This document shows, piece by piece, positions 16,388 to 26,012 of a stretch of 64,000 nucleotides of DNA. The stretch is from Shimia sp. CNT1-13L.2 (GTDB lineage Bacteria; Pseudomonadota; Alphaproteobacteria; Rhodobacterales; Rhodobacteraceae), in NCBI RefSeq assembly GCF_024331145.1, contig NZ_JANDJO010000002.1:248001-312000 (forward strand). Reading direction: 5' to 3'. The notes under the pieces were generated by a model. That model was not told the DNA's origin. It made no database searches and saw nothing but the letters and a program-made list of their open reading frames with translations. Numbering within the stretch: the stretch's first letter is position 1; every line of letters starts with the position of its first letter. A program made the translations under genes and the position numbers.

Positions 16388-19317
16388 GGATCAATGGAAA
16401 AGGTCTCGTTGATCGCAACACGCCGCTGAGCTTTTCGTTTGACGGCAACACCTACGAAGGTTTCGCGGGGGACACTCTGGCCTCGGCGCTTCTGGCCAAT
16501 GACGTCAAGATGGTCGCGCGTTCGTTCAAGTATCACCGTCCGCGTGGCATCATGGGGGCCGGCAGTGAAGAGGCGGGCGCCCTGGTCACAGTCGGGACCG
16601 GCGCGTCACAGGATCCCAACGTGCGTGCCACGATGCAGGAGCTGTACCCCGGCCTTGCTGCCAGATCGCAGAACCGCTGGCCATCGTTGAACGTGGATAT
16701 TCTGAGCCTGAACGATCTTGCTGCGCCGTTTCTGGGGGCAGGTTTCTACTACAAGACATTCATGTGGCCCAAGGCGTTCTGGGAAAAGCTCTATGAGCCC
16801 GTCATCCGCCGGTCGGCGGGCATTGGTGCCCTAAGCGGGCAGGACAACGAGGATCATTACGAGAAGGCATTTGCTTTCTGCGATCTGCTTGTGATCGGGT
16901 CCGGACCTTCGGGCCTGATGGCGGCGCTGACAGCGGCGCGCGCAGGGGCTGACGTGATCCTTTGTGAGGAAGACAGCGTCATGGGCGGCCGCCTGAACGG
17001 CGAAGCCCTTGAGGTTGGCGGTATGGCTTCGCAGGCATGGGCGGTTCAGGCTCTGGCCGAACTGGCCGGCATGGACAATGTTCGTCTGATGAGCCGCACC
17101 ACGGTGACGGGCGCATACGATCAGGGCACCTATGGTGCGCTGGAGCGTGTTTCGCATCACGTCGACACCCGCGGTGCCCGCCCGATTGAATGCTTCTGGC
17201 GGATCGCTGCGAAGCGGGCAATCCTTGGGGCAGGGGCCATTGAACGCCCTGTCGCCTTCCGCAACAACGACCGCCCCGGCATCATGACGGCCTCTGCCGT
17301 CCGTACCTATCTGCACCGTTATGGTGTGGCGCCGGGCCGGAGTGTTGCTGTTTTTGCCAACAACGACGATGCCCATCGCACAGCGCGTGATCTTGTCGAT
17401 GCAGGCGTCCACGTGGCCGCCGTGATCGACAGCCGCCATGACGCTCCGGACGGGGATGGCTATGAGGTCATCAAGGGCGCGATGGTCTGTGATAGCGAGG
17501 GGCGCAAGGGCCTTGAGGCCGTCACCTACCGCTTGCACGACGGGCGGGAGGAAAAGCTCCAGGCCGACTGTCTGGCGATGTCTGGAGGCTGGAACCCGAC
17601 TGTTCACATGACCTGTCACATGAATGGCCGTCCCGCATGGGACGAAAAAATCCAGTCGTTTGTACCAGTTGCGGGTATGGTGCCCGGTCTTGAAGCGGTT
17701 GGCGCCTGTAACGGTGCTTTCTCGACGCATGCCGCGCTTGAGCAAGGCGCGCAGGCTGCGATGACGGCGCTGGATGATCTGGGTATCAAAGGTGGGGCCG
17801 TCGATTTGCCAGAGGCAGAAGACGCCCCTTATCGGGTCAAGGCGCTCTGGGCCGTGGAAGGCAAGGGCCGTGCCTGGCTGGATTTCCAGAACGACGTGAC
17901 CGTCAAGGATGTGAAGCAGGCCGCGCAGGAAAACTTCCGCTCGGTTGAACACATGAAGCGTTATACCACACAGGGCATGGCGCCGGATCAGGGCAAGAAT
18001 TCGAACGTGGCCTCGCTGGCGATCCTCGCGGATGCCACCGGTCGTGGCATTCCGGAGACCGGCACCACCACCTTCCGACCGCCCTTTGTTCCGGTCGCGA
18101 TTGCGGCGATGGGCGCAGGGGCGCAGGGCAAAGGGTTTGCGCCCGAGCGGTTTACCACCAGCCACAAAGCCTCGATCGAACGCGGCGCGCCGATGATCGA
18201 GGCAGGCCTTTGGTATCGCCCGAGCTATTACCCGGCGCCCGGCGAAAAGACCTGGCGGCAATCCTGTGACCGCGAGGTCAACATGGTGCGCAACGCGGTT
18301 GGTATCTGTGATGTGTCGACACTCGGCAAGATTGACCTGCAGGGGCCGGATGTTGGTGAATTCCTCGATTTCGTCTACACCAACATGTTCTCTACGCTGA
18401 AGGTTGGCCGCACGCGGTATGGCCTGATGCTGCGTGAAGACGGAACGGTCATGGATGATGGCACGACCGCGCGTCTTGGGGAAAACCACTATGTGATGAC
18501 CACCACCACGGCTGCGGCTGGCGTGGTCATGCGGCATCTTGAGTATGTGCACCAGTGTCTGCGGCCTGATCTGGATGTGTCGTTCATTTCGGTCACCGAG
18601 CAATGGGCGCAATTTGCAGTTGCCGGTCCCAAATCGCGGGAGCTGCTGGACGGCCTTGTTGATGAAACCGTTGATAATGAAAACTGGCCCTTCATGGCAT
18701 GCGGCGAGATTTCGGTTCAGGGTGTCAAAGGGCGTTTGTTCCGCATCTCGTTTAGTGGTGAACACGCCTACGAGATTGCGGTGCCTTCGCGCTATGGCGA
18801 TAGCCTCTACCGCCTTCTCATGGCGCGGGCCGAAGCCATTGGGGGCGGTGCCTATGGTATGGAAGCCCTGAACGTGCTGCGGATCGAAAAAGGCTTTATC
18901 ACCCACTCGGAAATCCATGGGCGGACCAATGCCTTTGACATCGGTATGGAGAAGATGATCAGCCAGAAGAAGGACTGTATCGGCAAGACCATGGCCGAAC
19001 GTCCGGGCCTGATTGATCCGGACAGGGAACAACTCGTCGGGATAAAACCGATTGGTCCGGTCAAGCAGCTTACGGCGGGGGCGCACCTGTTCAAAGCGGG
19101 TGACGAAGCGACCCGTGTGAACGATCAGGGCTATCTCACGTCCGTAGGTTTCTCACCCACGCTTGATGGCTTCCTTGGTATTGGCTTTCTGCGCAACGGG
19201 CGCGCCCGTCATGGCGAGGAAATGCAGATGGTCGATCACCTGCGCGGTGTAACGGCGCGTGTGCAAATTTGCGATCCGGTATTCTTTGATCCTGAAGGAG
19301 GACGAGTCCGTGGCTGA
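16384..19317 (+). CDS. soxA: Sarcosine oxidase alpha subunit
   Basis: The 977-residue large subunit. The N-terminal ~90 residues form the SoxA N-terminal domain with the RSFKYHRPRGIMGAG motif. A dinucleotide-binding domain follows with GSGPSG at about residue 171. The C-terminal third (from about 610) is an aminomethyltransferase (GcvT-like) domain that passes the methyl-derived carbon to tetrahydrofolate, seen in DVSTLGKIDLQGPD and the terminal GYLTSVGFSPTL segment. It overlaps soxD at the start and soxG by 8 bp at the end, as in other tetrameric sarcosine oxidase operons. Confidence 0.96.
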   Translation: MRINGKGLVDRNTPLSFSFDGNTYEGFAGDTLASALLANDVKMVARSFKYHRPRGIMGAGSEEAGALVTVGTGASQDPNVRATMQELYPGLAARSQNRWPSLNVDILSLNDLAAPFLGAGFYYKTFMWPKAFWEKLYEPVIRRSAGIGALSGQDNEDHYEKAFAFCDLLVIGSGPSGLMAALTAARAGADVILCEEDSVMGGRLNGEALEVGGMASQAWAVQALAELAGMDNVRLMSRTTVTGAYDQGTYGALERVSHHVDTRGARPIECFWRIAAKRAILGAGAIERPVAFRNNDRPGIMTASAVRTYLHRYGVAPGRSVAVFANNDDAHRTARDLVDAGVHVAAVIDSRHDAPDGDGYEVIKGAMVCDSEGRKGLEAVTYRLHDGREEKLQADCLAMSGGWNPTVHMTCHMNGRPAWDEKIQSFVPVAGMVPGLEAVGACNGAFSTHAALEQGAQAAMTALDDLGIKGGAVDLPEAEDAPYRVKALWAVEGKGRAWLDFQNDVTVKDVKQAAQENFRSVEHMKRYTTQGMAPDQGKNSNVASLAILADATGRGIPETGTTTFRPPFVPVAIAAMGAGAQGKGFAPERFTTSHKASIERGAPMIEAGLWYRPSYYPAPGEKTWRQSCDREVNMVRNAVGICDVSTLGKIDLQGPDVGEFLDFVYTNMFSTLKVGRTRYGLMLREDGTVMDDGTTARLGENHYVMTTTTAAAGVVMRHLEYVHQCLRPDLDVSFISVTEQWAQFAVAGPKSRELLDGLVDETVDNENWPFMACGEISVQGVKGRLFRISFSGEHAYEIAVPSRYGDSLYRLLMARAEAIGGGAYGMEALNVLRIEKGFITHSEIHGRTNAFDIGMEKMISQKKDCIGKTMAERPGLIDPDREQLVGIKPIGPVKQLTAGAHLFKAGDEATRVNDQGYLTSVGFSPTLDGFLGIGFLRNGRARHGEEMQMVDHLRGVTARVQICDPVFFDPEGGRVRG

Positions 19318-19861
19318 ATTGCTGGCTAAATCACCCTGCGACGGGCTGCTTCCGCTTTCCATTGGAGACGCGCAACTGAGCGAAGTCGACATGACTGTGT
19401 TGACATCGCTTGCGCCCTACAACGGCAAGGAAGAGGGTTTGTCAGACGCGCTCAAGGCGGCGCATGGCATGGCACTGCCGGCCGTAAATCGCGCAACCGG
19501 CAAAGAGGGCGCGCGCGCGATCTGGTTCGGGCGTGGCCATAGTTTGCTGGTTGGGCCAACGCCGAATGCGTCGCTTGCCGAACATGCGGCGCTGACGGAT
19601 CAATCGGATGCCTGGTCGATCGTGCGTCTCGAAGGGGGCGATGCAGAAGACGTTCTGGCACGGCTTGTGCCTGTGGATCTGCGTCAGGCCCATTTTAAAC
19701 GTGGACATACGTCGCGTACCCAATTGCAGCATATGACGATCTCGATCACGCGTGTCAGTGACACGGCTTTTCTCATCATCGCGTTCCGGTCGATGGCCAA
19801 GACATTGGTTCACGATCTCGAGACGGCGATGAAAGGGGTTGCAGCTCGACGTGCGGGCTGA
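19310..19861 (+). CDS. soxG: Sarcosine oxidase gamma subunit
   Basis: A 183-residue small subunit completing soxBDAG. A GTG start at 19310, inside the end of soxA and preceded by GAAGGAGGACG, gives MAELLAKSPCDGLLP, the usual gamma-subunit beginning. The centre has the WSIVRLEGGDAEDVLARLVPVD and TQLQHM segments characteristic of SoxG, with weak similarity to GcvT. A strong hairpin follows the stop codon. Confidence 0.93.
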   Translation: MAELLAKSPCDGLLPLSIGDAQLSEVDMTVLTSLAPYNGKEEGLSDALKAAHGMALPAVNRATGKEGARAIWFGRGHSLLVGPTPNASLAEHAALTDQSDAWSIVRLEGGDAEDVLARLVPVDLRQAHFKRGHTSRTQLQHMTISITRVSDTAFLIIAFRSMAKTLVHDLETAMKGVAARRAG

Positions 19862-19863
19862 CA

Positions 19864-19894
19864 TCAAGGAGGACGACTTTGTTGTCCTCCTTGA
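19864..19894 (+). terminator. Hairpin terminator after soxG
   Basis: TCAAGGAGGAC at 19864-19874 pairs perfectly with GTCCTCCTTGA at 19884-19894. The stem extends to about 14 bp with a TTT loop if one G-U pair is allowed. There is no T tract, so it may slow rather than fully end transcription into the next small gene. Confidence 0.55.
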
Positions 19895-19905
19895 AAGGTT
19901 CGATC

Positions 19906-20208
19906 ATGCGCGTTCTTTCCACTTTGTCTGTTGTCGCAACTCTCGTTGTCGCCTCGCCTGGTCTTGCAGATCAGCAGGCCGAGTGTGAGCTACAGGCTGC
20001 TATCGTGGATCGGGCGACCGAACTTCGTCTTGAGCGCACGAGCGAGAAAAAGGCCCTTGCAATCATGACGTCTGGGGAAGATGAGGCCGTCGCCGAGAAA
20101 TATATCGGCGCGGTCCCGCATATCGTTGAGTGGATTTACTCGCTCAAACGCAAGGAACTTAAGCTAGAGCCGGGCAAGGCCTATCTTGCCAAGTGCGCCG
20201 CGCAGTAA
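19906..20208 (+). CDS. Hypothetical exported protein (100 aa)
   Basis: I do not recognise the family. The first ~22 residues form a signal peptide (VLSTLSVVATLVVASPGLA, cleavage after GLA-DQ). The mature ~78 residues carry two cysteines, near the start (AECEL) and end (LAKCAAQ), that could form one disulfide, and a charged helical middle. ATG 19906 follows GAAAGG. It sits between the sox operon hairpin and dnaG. Confidence 0.7.
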   Translation: MRVLSTLSVVATLVVASPGLADQQAECELQAAIVDRATELRLERTSEKKALAIMTSGEDEAVAEKYIGAVPHIVEWIYSLKRKELKLEPGKAYLAKCAAQ

Positions 20209-20253
20209 CATCGACTGCTGGACGCCCTAAGCGCCAGTTCCTATATTTCAACA

Positions 20254-22200
20254 ATGAGCCTACCACCCGGATTCCTGGATGAACTTCGGAGCCGCACCAG
20301 CATGTCGCAGGTGGCGGGTCGCAAGGTTGTTTGGGATCAGAGGAAATCCAATCAGGGCAAGGGCGACATGTGGTCTCCGTGTCCCTTTCACCATGAAAAA
20401 ACGGCGTCTTTCCATGTCGACGACCAGAAAGGCTATTACTACTGCTTTGGCTGTCACGCCAAAGGGGATGCGATTTCCTTTGTGCGTGAAACGGAAAATG
20501 TCAGTTTCATGGAGGCGGTGGAAATCCTCGCGCGTGAGGCCGGCATGCCAATGCCACAACGTGATCCACAGGCGCAGCAAAAGGCCGATCGGCGCAGCCA
20601 GCTCACCGATGTGATGGAGCAGGCCGTTCAGTTCTTCCGCCTGCAGCTAAAGACGAACGCAGGCCATGACGCGCGAGCATATCTTGAGAAGCGCGGCCTT
20701 GGTCCCGAGGCGCTGGAGCGGTGGGAAATCGGGTTTGCACCGGATGGCTGGCAAAACCTTTGGGATCACCTGACGGGCAAGAATGTTGAACCCGATCTGA
20801 TCTTTGGCTGTGGTCTGGCCAAACCTTCGACCAAGGGGGGGCGGCCCTATGACACCTTCCGCAATCGTATCATGTTCCCGATCCGCGATGCGCGGGGGCG
20901 GTGTATTGCATTTGGCGGTCGGGCGATGGATCCAAACGACAACGCCAAATACCTGAACAGTCCGGAAACCGAACTGTTCGACAAGGGGCGCAGCCTTTAC
21001 AACCACGGGCCCGCGCGAGAAGCGGCGGGCAAGGGCAAGACTCTTCTGGTGGCCGAAGGCTATATGGATGTGATCGCGCTTGCCGAAGCGGGCTTTGGGG
21101 CATCGGTGGCGCCGTTAGGCACGGCGGTGACCGAAAATCAGCTGGAACTGCTGTGGCGGATTTCGCCTGAGCCGGTGATTGCCTTGGACGGGGACAAGGC
21201 GGGTTTGCGGGCGGCGATGCGTCTGATTGATTTGTCATTGCCGCTTCTGGAAGCAGGCAAGAGCCTGCGCTTTGCCCTGATGCCCGAGGGCCAAGACCCG
21301 GATGATCTCATCCGCGCCAAGGGGGCTGGGGCCGTTCAGGCCGTTCTGGATCAGGCGATTCCCATGGTTGATCTGCTATGGAGACGAGAGACCGAAGACA
21401 AGGTTTTCGACAGCCCCGAGCGCCGTGCGGCGCTCGACAAGGCCTTGAAAGAAAAGATCAAGTTGATTGCGGACCCTTCAATCCGCCAGCACTATGGAGA
21501 AGCCATCAAGGAGTTGCGATGGCAGTTGTTCCGTCCGCAACGCGGCGGTGGGGGCAAGCGGTTTTCAAAGCGGAATGCCGCGCCTGCCGTGCAATCGCAT
21601 ACCAAGGCATCGATGCTGGCTGTGGCGGATACGTCCGTTGAGTTTCGCGTTCGCGAGGCCGTGGTTCTGGCGATTGTTTTGACCACGCCCGAACTGCTTG
21701 ATGACTTCGAATACGAGATCGAAACGTTGGAATGTGCGGATGAAGACAACGCCCGCCTGCGTGATGTTCTGTTGCGGTATGCCAACACTCCTGACCCGCG
21801 TGCCGAAGTCGAGATGGCTTTGGGGCACGAAGCCGTTGAAAACTTGCTGCGGCATCCCCATGTCGCGATCACGCCTGCCGTGCGCCACCCAGGCGATATG
21901 GAAATGGCACGCCTTACCCTGAGCGAAGAACTGGCCAAAATGAAGACCGTGCGCGGGTTGCGCGCCGAGATCGCGGAGGCCGAGGAAGACATGTTCGGGT
22001 TAGCCGACGAGGCCGTCACCTGGCGCTTGGGACAGGCAGCGGAAGCCCGAAACCGCGCTGTGCAAGTGCGGCAGGAAGATGCTGCCGAATATGTGAAAGC
22101 CTCCAATGGGGTGGCTGTCGACAAGGAAGAACGCGAGAGGCTGGACGCCCTCAGGAATGCAATCGATTTCACCAGGGGCGGGCGCGGAGGGCGCCGGTAA
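20254..22200 (+). CDS. dnaG: DNA primase
   Basis: Synthesises RNA primers at the replication fork. The 648-residue protein has the zinc-binding domain with Cys43, His46, Cys64 and Cys67 (CPFHHEKTASF ... YYCFGCHAKGDA), the RNA polymerase domain, and a TOPRIM core (LLVAEGYMDVIAL, then ALDGDKAGLRAA). The C-terminal ~200 residues form the helicase-interacting region. It is followed 116 bp downstream by rpoD, the conserved dnaG-rpoD part of the macromolecular synthesis operon, though rpoD appears to have its own promoter. Confidence 0.96.
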   Translation: MSLPPGFLDELRSRTSMSQVAGRKVVWDQRKSNQGKGDMWSPCPFHHEKTASFHVDDQKGYYYCFGCHAKGDAISFVRETENVSFMEAVEILAREAGMPMPQRDPQAQQKADRRSQLTDVMEQAVQFFRLQLKTNAGHDARAYLEKRGLGPEALERWEIGFAPDGWQNLWDHLTGKNVEPDLIFGCGLAKPSTKGGRPYDTFRNRIMFPIRDARGRCIAFGGRAMDPNDNAKYLNSPETELFDKGRSLYNHGPAREAAGKGKTLLVAEGYMDVIALAEAGFGASVAPLGTAVTENQLELLWRISPEPVIALDGDKAGLRAAMRLIDLSLPLLEAGKSLRFALMPEGQDPDDLIRAKGAGAVQAVLDQAIPMVDLLWRRETEDKVFDSPERRAALDKALKEKIKLIADPSIRQHYGEAIKELRWQLFRPQRGGGGKRFSKRNAAPAVQSHTKASMLAVADTSVEFRVREAVVLAIVLTTPELLDDFEYEIETLECADEDNARLRDVLLRYANTPDPRAEVEMALGHEAVENLLRHPHVAITPAVRHPGDMEMARLTLSEELAKMKTVRGLRAEIAEAEEDMFGLADEAVTWRLGQAAEARNRAVQVRQEDAAEYVKASNGVAVDKEERERLDALRNAIDFTRGGRGGRR

Positions 22201-22247
22201 TTCACTTTGGTGAGGAACAGGTAAAGAAAAAGGGGTAAACGGGTGTG

Positions 22248-22288
22248 CGAATCATCAGATCGCGCTATTGATTCGGTCTAACGAATCA
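22248..22288. promoter_or_regulatory. Triple GANTC heptamer upstream of rpoD
   Basis: CGAATCA at 22248-22254, TGATTCG at 22269-22275 and CGAATCA at 22282-22288 give three alternately oriented copies of one heptamer, each containing a GANTC (CcrM-type) site. The second and third form a perfect 7-bp inverted repeat with 6-bp spacer. They lie 29-69 bp before the rpoD start codon. Confidence 0.55.
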
Positions 22289-22316
22289 CCGACGCCCTTC
22301 TCTGCAGGAGTACCGC

Positions 22317-24299
22317 ATGGCCGCAAAAGATACCGACGACCGTAAGCCCGCCGATCAGGAGCCGGAAATCTCGCTCGACATGAGCCAGGCAGCCGTCAAG
22401 AAGATGATCGCCGAGGCCCGGGAGAAGGGCTACATCACCTACGATCAGCTGAACCAGGTGCTGCCGCCGGATCAGGTTAGCTCGGAGCAGATCGAAGACG
22501 TGATGTCGATGCTGTCGGAAATGGGCATCAATATCATCGAAGATGAAGACGCCGAAGAAGAAGAGCAGAAATCGACCGCGCTAGTTGATACGTCTTCGTC
22601 CAACCGCGAAGTTGCGCTTGGTTCGGGTACGACCGAAAAGCTGGATCGCACTGACGACCCAGTGCGCATGTATCTGCGCGAAATGGGGTCGGTCGAACTG
22701 CTGAGCCGTGAAGGCGAGATCGCGATTGCGAAACGGATCGAAGCCGGTCGCAACACCATGATTGCCGGTCTTTGCGAAAGTCCGCTGACCTTCCAGGCGA
22801 TTACCATCTGGCGCGACGAACTTCTGTCCGAAGAGATTCTTCTGCGTGACGTGATCGATCTCGAAACCACCTTCGGCAACCAGATGGATGACGACGAGGA
22901 GGAGGAAGAGCCCGTCGTCGATACCTCAAACGTCAATGCGGCGCCCAAGAAAGATGAGGGCCCGGAACTCGACGCCGACGGCAACCCGATTGCCAAGGAC
23001 GATGATGATGACGAGGACGAGCAGGCCAACATGTCGCTTGCGGCAATGGAAGCGGCCCTCAAGCCCAAGGTTCTTGAAACCCTAGATCTGATTGCCCGCG
23101 ACTACGCGCTTCTGTCGGACATGCAGGATGTACGTATTTCGGCAACGCTGAACGAAGATGACACCTTCTCGGACAAGGAAGAGAAGCAGTATCAGAAACT
23201 TCGTTCGGAAATCGTTGAGCTGGTGAATGAACTCCACCTGCACAACAACCGTATCGAAGCCCTGATCGACCAGCTTTACGGCATCAACCGTCGCGTGATG
23301 CAGATCGATTCTTCGATGGTAAAACTTGCCGACCAAGCACGTATCAACCGTCGTGAGTTCATCGAAGCTTATCGCGGTCGCGAACTTGATCCCACCTGGT
23401 TGGACGATATGGGACAGAAACCCGGTCGTGGCTGGCAGATGTTCATGGAACGCTCTTCTGGCAAGGTAGAAGAACTGCGTGCGGACATGGCGCAAGTCGG
23501 TACTTATGTGGGTCTGGACATCTCGGAATTCCGTCGCATTGTTCAACAGGTCCAGAAGGGTGAGAAAGAAGCACGTCAGGCCAAGAAGGAAATGGTCGAA
23601 GCCAACCTTCGCCTCGTGATCTCGATCGCCAAGAAATACACCAATCGCGGCCTTCAGTTCCTCGACCTGATCCAGGAAGGGAACATCGGTCTGATGAAGG
23701 CGGTCGACAAGTTTGAATATCGTCGCGGCTACAAGTTCTCGACCTATGCGACCTGGTGGATCCGTCAGGCCATCACGCGCTCGATTGCCGATCAGGCGCG
23801 CACCATCCGTATTCCGGTACACATGATCGAAACGATCAACAAGTTGGTTCGGACCGGTCGCCAGATGCTGCATGAAATCGGCCGCGAACCGACGCCGGAA
23901 GAACTGGCCGAAAAGCTGCAAATGCCGCTGGAGAAGGTTCGTAAGGTGATGAAGATCGCCAAGGAGCCGATCTCGCTCGAAACGCCGATCGGGGACGAGG
24001 AAGACTCGCAACTGGGGGATTTCATCGAGGACAAGAATGCCGTGCTGCCGCTGGACAGCGCGATTCAGGAAAACCTCAAGGAAACCACGACCCGCGTGCT
24101 TGCCTCGCTCACCCCGCGTGAAGAACGCGTCCTGCGGATGCGCTTTGGCATCGGTATGAACACCGACCACACGCTGGAGGAAGTTGGCCAGCAGTTCAGC
24201 GTGACCCGCGAACGTATTCGCCAGATTGAGGCAAAGGCGCTGCGCAAGCTGAAACACCCCAGCCGGTCGCGCAAGCTGCGCAGCTTCCTGGACCAGTAA
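22317..24299 (+). CDS. rpoD: RNA polymerase primary sigma factor (sigma-70)
   Basis: Housekeeping sigma factor, 660 residues. The N-terminus has region 1.1 ([20 protein letters not shown] is its hallmark). [21 protein letters not shown] marks region 1.2. A highly acidic spacer (about 185-240, runs of Asp/Glu) is the non-conserved insertion. Region 2 is [20 protein letters not shown] and [14 protein letters not shown]; region 4 is [20 protein letters not shown] at the C-terminus. ATG 22317 follows GCAGGAG. A terminator lies 22 bases after the stop. Confidence 0.97.
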   Translation: MAAKDTDDRKPADQEPEISLDMSQAAVKKMIAEAREKGYITYDQLNQVLPPDQVSSEQIEDVMSMLSEMGINIIEDEDAEEEEQKSTALVDTSSSNREVALGSGTTEKLDRTDDPVRMYLREMGSVELLSREGEIAIAKRIEAGRNTMIAGLCESPLTFQAITIWRDELLSEEILLRDVIDLETTFGNQMDDDEEEEEPVVDTSNVNAAPKKDEGPELDADGNPIAKDDDDDEDEQANMSLAAMEAALKPKVLETLDLIARDYALLSDMQDVRISATLNEDDTFSDKEEKQYQKLRSEIVELVNELHLHNNRIEALIDQLYGINRRVMQIDSSMVKLADQARINRREFIEAYRGRELDPTWLDDMGQKPGRGWQMFMERSSGKVEELRADMAQVGTYVGLDISEFRRIVQQVQKGEKEARQAKKEMVEANLRLVISIAKKYTNRGLQFLDLIQEGNIGLMKAVDKFEYRRGYKFSTYATWWIRQAITRSIADQARTIRIPVHMIETINKLVRTGRQMLHEIGREPTPEELAEKLQMPLEKVRKVMKIAKEPISLETPIGDEEDSQLGDFIEDKNAVLPLDSAIQENLKETTTRVLASLTPREERVLRMRFGIGMNTDHTLEEVGQQFSVTRERIRQIEAKALRKLKHPSRSRKLRSFLDQ

Positions 24300-24320
24300 G
24301 CGAACCAAACAGTTTTTTCT

Positions 24321-24356
24321 TGAGGCGGTCGGTTTTCTCCGGCCGCCTCACGCTTT
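24321..24356 (+). terminator. rpoD terminator
   Basis: GAGGCGG/CCGCCTC stem, extending to about 11 bp with one wobble pair, followed by CTTTT, 22 bases after the rpoD stop. Confidence 0.75.
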
Positions 24357-24427
24357 TGTGGCGCGTGTTGAGTTCCCTGTAGCCGAGAAGCTCCTACATT
24401 GGAGAAAGAGACATGGAGTATAAGTAA

Positions 24428-24847
24428 ATGGAACCTAAACTGTTGAAAGCGGGCGTCGTCGCCCTTGCTCTTGTACCCGGAATTGCCGCGGCTCAATTTG
24501 GCGGATTTCCTTGGCGCGCAAATGATCTTCCTGGTGTGGGGAACTTTGAAGTCATCGAGGGAGCCAGCGGGCTGACGACTGGATTTTGGTGTCGGGCCGG
24601 AAGTTATGCGGTGACAGAATTTGGGGCCCGCGGATCGGATCGCATTTACGTGTTGAACCCCCTTGGCCGCTCACTGACACGCGACAGCCGCAGGGCGGTC
24701 GGATTTACTGTGTCACCTGATGCCAATCTTCTTGAAAAGGCGTCCAGGGTCAATTCCAACACTCTCTCGGTCAATCGGGAGGGGTACAACATCAGTGTCG
24801 GCCACGCAAAGAGTTACTGTTCGGCCCCAAGGTTCAGCCGGCCCTAG
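24428..24847 (+). CDS. Hypothetical secreted protein (139 aa)
   Basis: Family not recognised. Residues 1-22 form a signal peptide (AGVVALALVPGIAAA, cleavage before QFGG). The mature protein is short and has two cysteines (TGFWCRAGSYA and KSYCSAPRF) spaced to allow a disulfide, plus an R-x-I-Y-V-L-N-P-L-G-R strand. It stands between the rpoD terminator and yjbQ without clear partners. Gene-like codon use and the signal peptide support it. Confidence 0.72.
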   Translation: MEPKLLKAGVVALALVPGIAAAQFGGFPWRANDLPGVGNFEVIEGASGLTTGFWCRAGSYAVTEFGARGSDRIYVLNPLGRSLTRDSRRAVGFTVSPDANLLEKASRVNSNTLSVNREGYNISVGHAKSYCSAPRFSRP

Positions 24848-24889
24848 CGACAATTGAAATGGGCCTGCCCGATTGCTATTGCCTGTGGG

Positions 24890-25309
24890 ATGCAACACGC
24901 TTTTGACATTCAAACAGACGGGCAGGGCCTTTACGAGTTCACATCACAGGTGAACGGTTGGGTGCAGGCACAGCGGCTAAGTACGGGTTTGCTTACACTA
25001 TTTGTGCGGCATACCTCGTGTAGCCTTCTCATCCAGGAAAATGCTGATCCCGAAGTTCAGACGGACCTTCGCAATTTCTTTCATCGGCTTGTGCCGCCGA
25101 CGACAGACCCTTCGATGTCATATTTGACCCACACTTATGAAGGTCCGGATGATATGCCTGCGCATATCAAAGCGGCGATGATGCCGGTGTCGCTTTCTAT
25201 CCCGATCAGTGCAGGACGACCTGTGTTGGGAACTTGGCAGGGCATCTACCTGTTCGAACATAGAAAAGCGCCGCACACGCGAAGCGTGGCGGCGCATATA
25301 GTTGCATGA
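24890..25309 (+). CDS. YjbQ family protein (UPF0047)
   Basis: A 139-residue member of the YjbQ/UPF0047 family, a widespread beta-fold protein with weak reported thiamine-phosphate synthase activity in E. coli and unclear true role. Key segments are VRHTSCSLLIQENADPEV, with conserved His and Cys, then DDMPAHIKAAMM and the terminal GTWQGIYLFEHR. ATG 24890 gives the family's usual start (MQHAFDIQTDG). An upstream TTG (24854) would add 12 residues without support. Confidence 0.9.
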   Translation: MQHAFDIQTDGQGLYEFTSQVNGWVQAQRLSTGLLTLFVRHTSCSLLIQENADPEVQTDLRNFFHRLVPPTTDPSMSYLTHTYEGPDDMPAHIKAAMMPVSLSIPISAGRPVLGTWQGIYLFEHRKAPHTRSVAAHIVA

Positions 25310-25463
25310 ATTGGGAAACCGAGGTCACTCGTTACTTACAATACCGAGATAGGTACGATTGCGTGTCCGCAACAGGGGAATGCTTCGAAAGTTTTCCCGC
25401 TGGACTTCATCTAGCGGGTGTATTTCCCCTCTACCCAAACTCTAGCGGCTCCCCTATAGTGAA

Positions 25464-25472
25464 TGTGGATAA
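25464..25472 (-). promoter_or_regulatory. Perfect DnaA box upstream of nrdR
   Basis: TGTGGATAA, the exact reverse complement of TTATCCACA, about 50 bp before the nrdR start codon in a non-coding stretch of about 210 bp. Confidence 0.45.
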
Positions 25473-25521
25473 CTTGGGTGCACGCCCAATTTGGTGAGGC
25501 CGAAGACGAAGGGGAGAGGCC

Positions 25522-25992
25522 ATGCGCTGCCCGTTTTGCGGAAATATTGACACCCAGGTGAAAGATTCACGCCCTGCCGAGGATCATGTATCGATCCGGC
25601 GCAGGCGGTTTTGTCCGGCATGTGGTGGGCGTTTTACCACCTATGAACGTGTCCAGTTGCGCGACTTGATCGTCGTCAAATCGAACGGTCGCCGTGAAGA
25701 CTTTGATCGCGACAAGCTTGAGCGTTCGATCCGCATCTCCATGCAGAAACGCCCGGTTGAGCCCGAGCGGATTGACCAGATGATTTCAGGCATCGTGCGA
25801 CGCCTCGAAAGCATGGGGGAAACCGATATCCAGTCGAAGACGATCGGTGAAATCGTCATGGAAGCCTTGGCGCGGATCGACACTGTCGCCTATGTGCGAT
25901 TTGCGAGTGTTTACAAGAACTTCCAGGCCGCCGATGACTTCGACAAATTCGTTTCCGAGCTTCGCCCGGACGAAGCACCTTCGGAAGACTGA
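25522..25992 (+). CDS. nrdR: Transcriptional repressor NrdR
   Basis: Nucleotide-sensing repressor of ribonucleotide reductase genes. The 156 residues comprise a zinc ribbon (Cys3, Cys6, Cys31, Cys34; [16 protein letters not shown] ... [14 protein letters not shown]) and an ATP-cone domain ([20 protein letters not shown]). ATG 25522 follows GGGGAGAGG. The nrdR-ribD order is widely conserved in alphaproteobacteria. No NrdR-box pair is visible in its own promoter. Confidence 0.97.
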   Translation: MRCPFCGNIDTQVKDSRPAEDHVSIRRRRFCPACGGRFTTYERVQLRDLIVVKSNGRREDFDRDKLERSIRISMQKRPVEPERIDQMISGIVRRLESMGETDIQSKTIGEIVMEALARIDTVAYVRFASVYKNFQAADDFDKFVSELRPDEAPSED

Positions 25993-26012
25993 TCCTGTCT
26001 GACAATCGGTAT

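Noticed and set aside
16831..19086. 751-codon open frame antisense to soxA
   Set aside because: Shadow of the conserved sarcosine oxidase alpha gene caused by high GC at third positions; composition is Arg/His-rich and unlike a real protein.
25306..25497. 63-codon open frame between yjbQ and nrdR
   Set aside because: No family resemblance, and it would cover the nrdR promoter region with its DnaA box; more likely intergenic.
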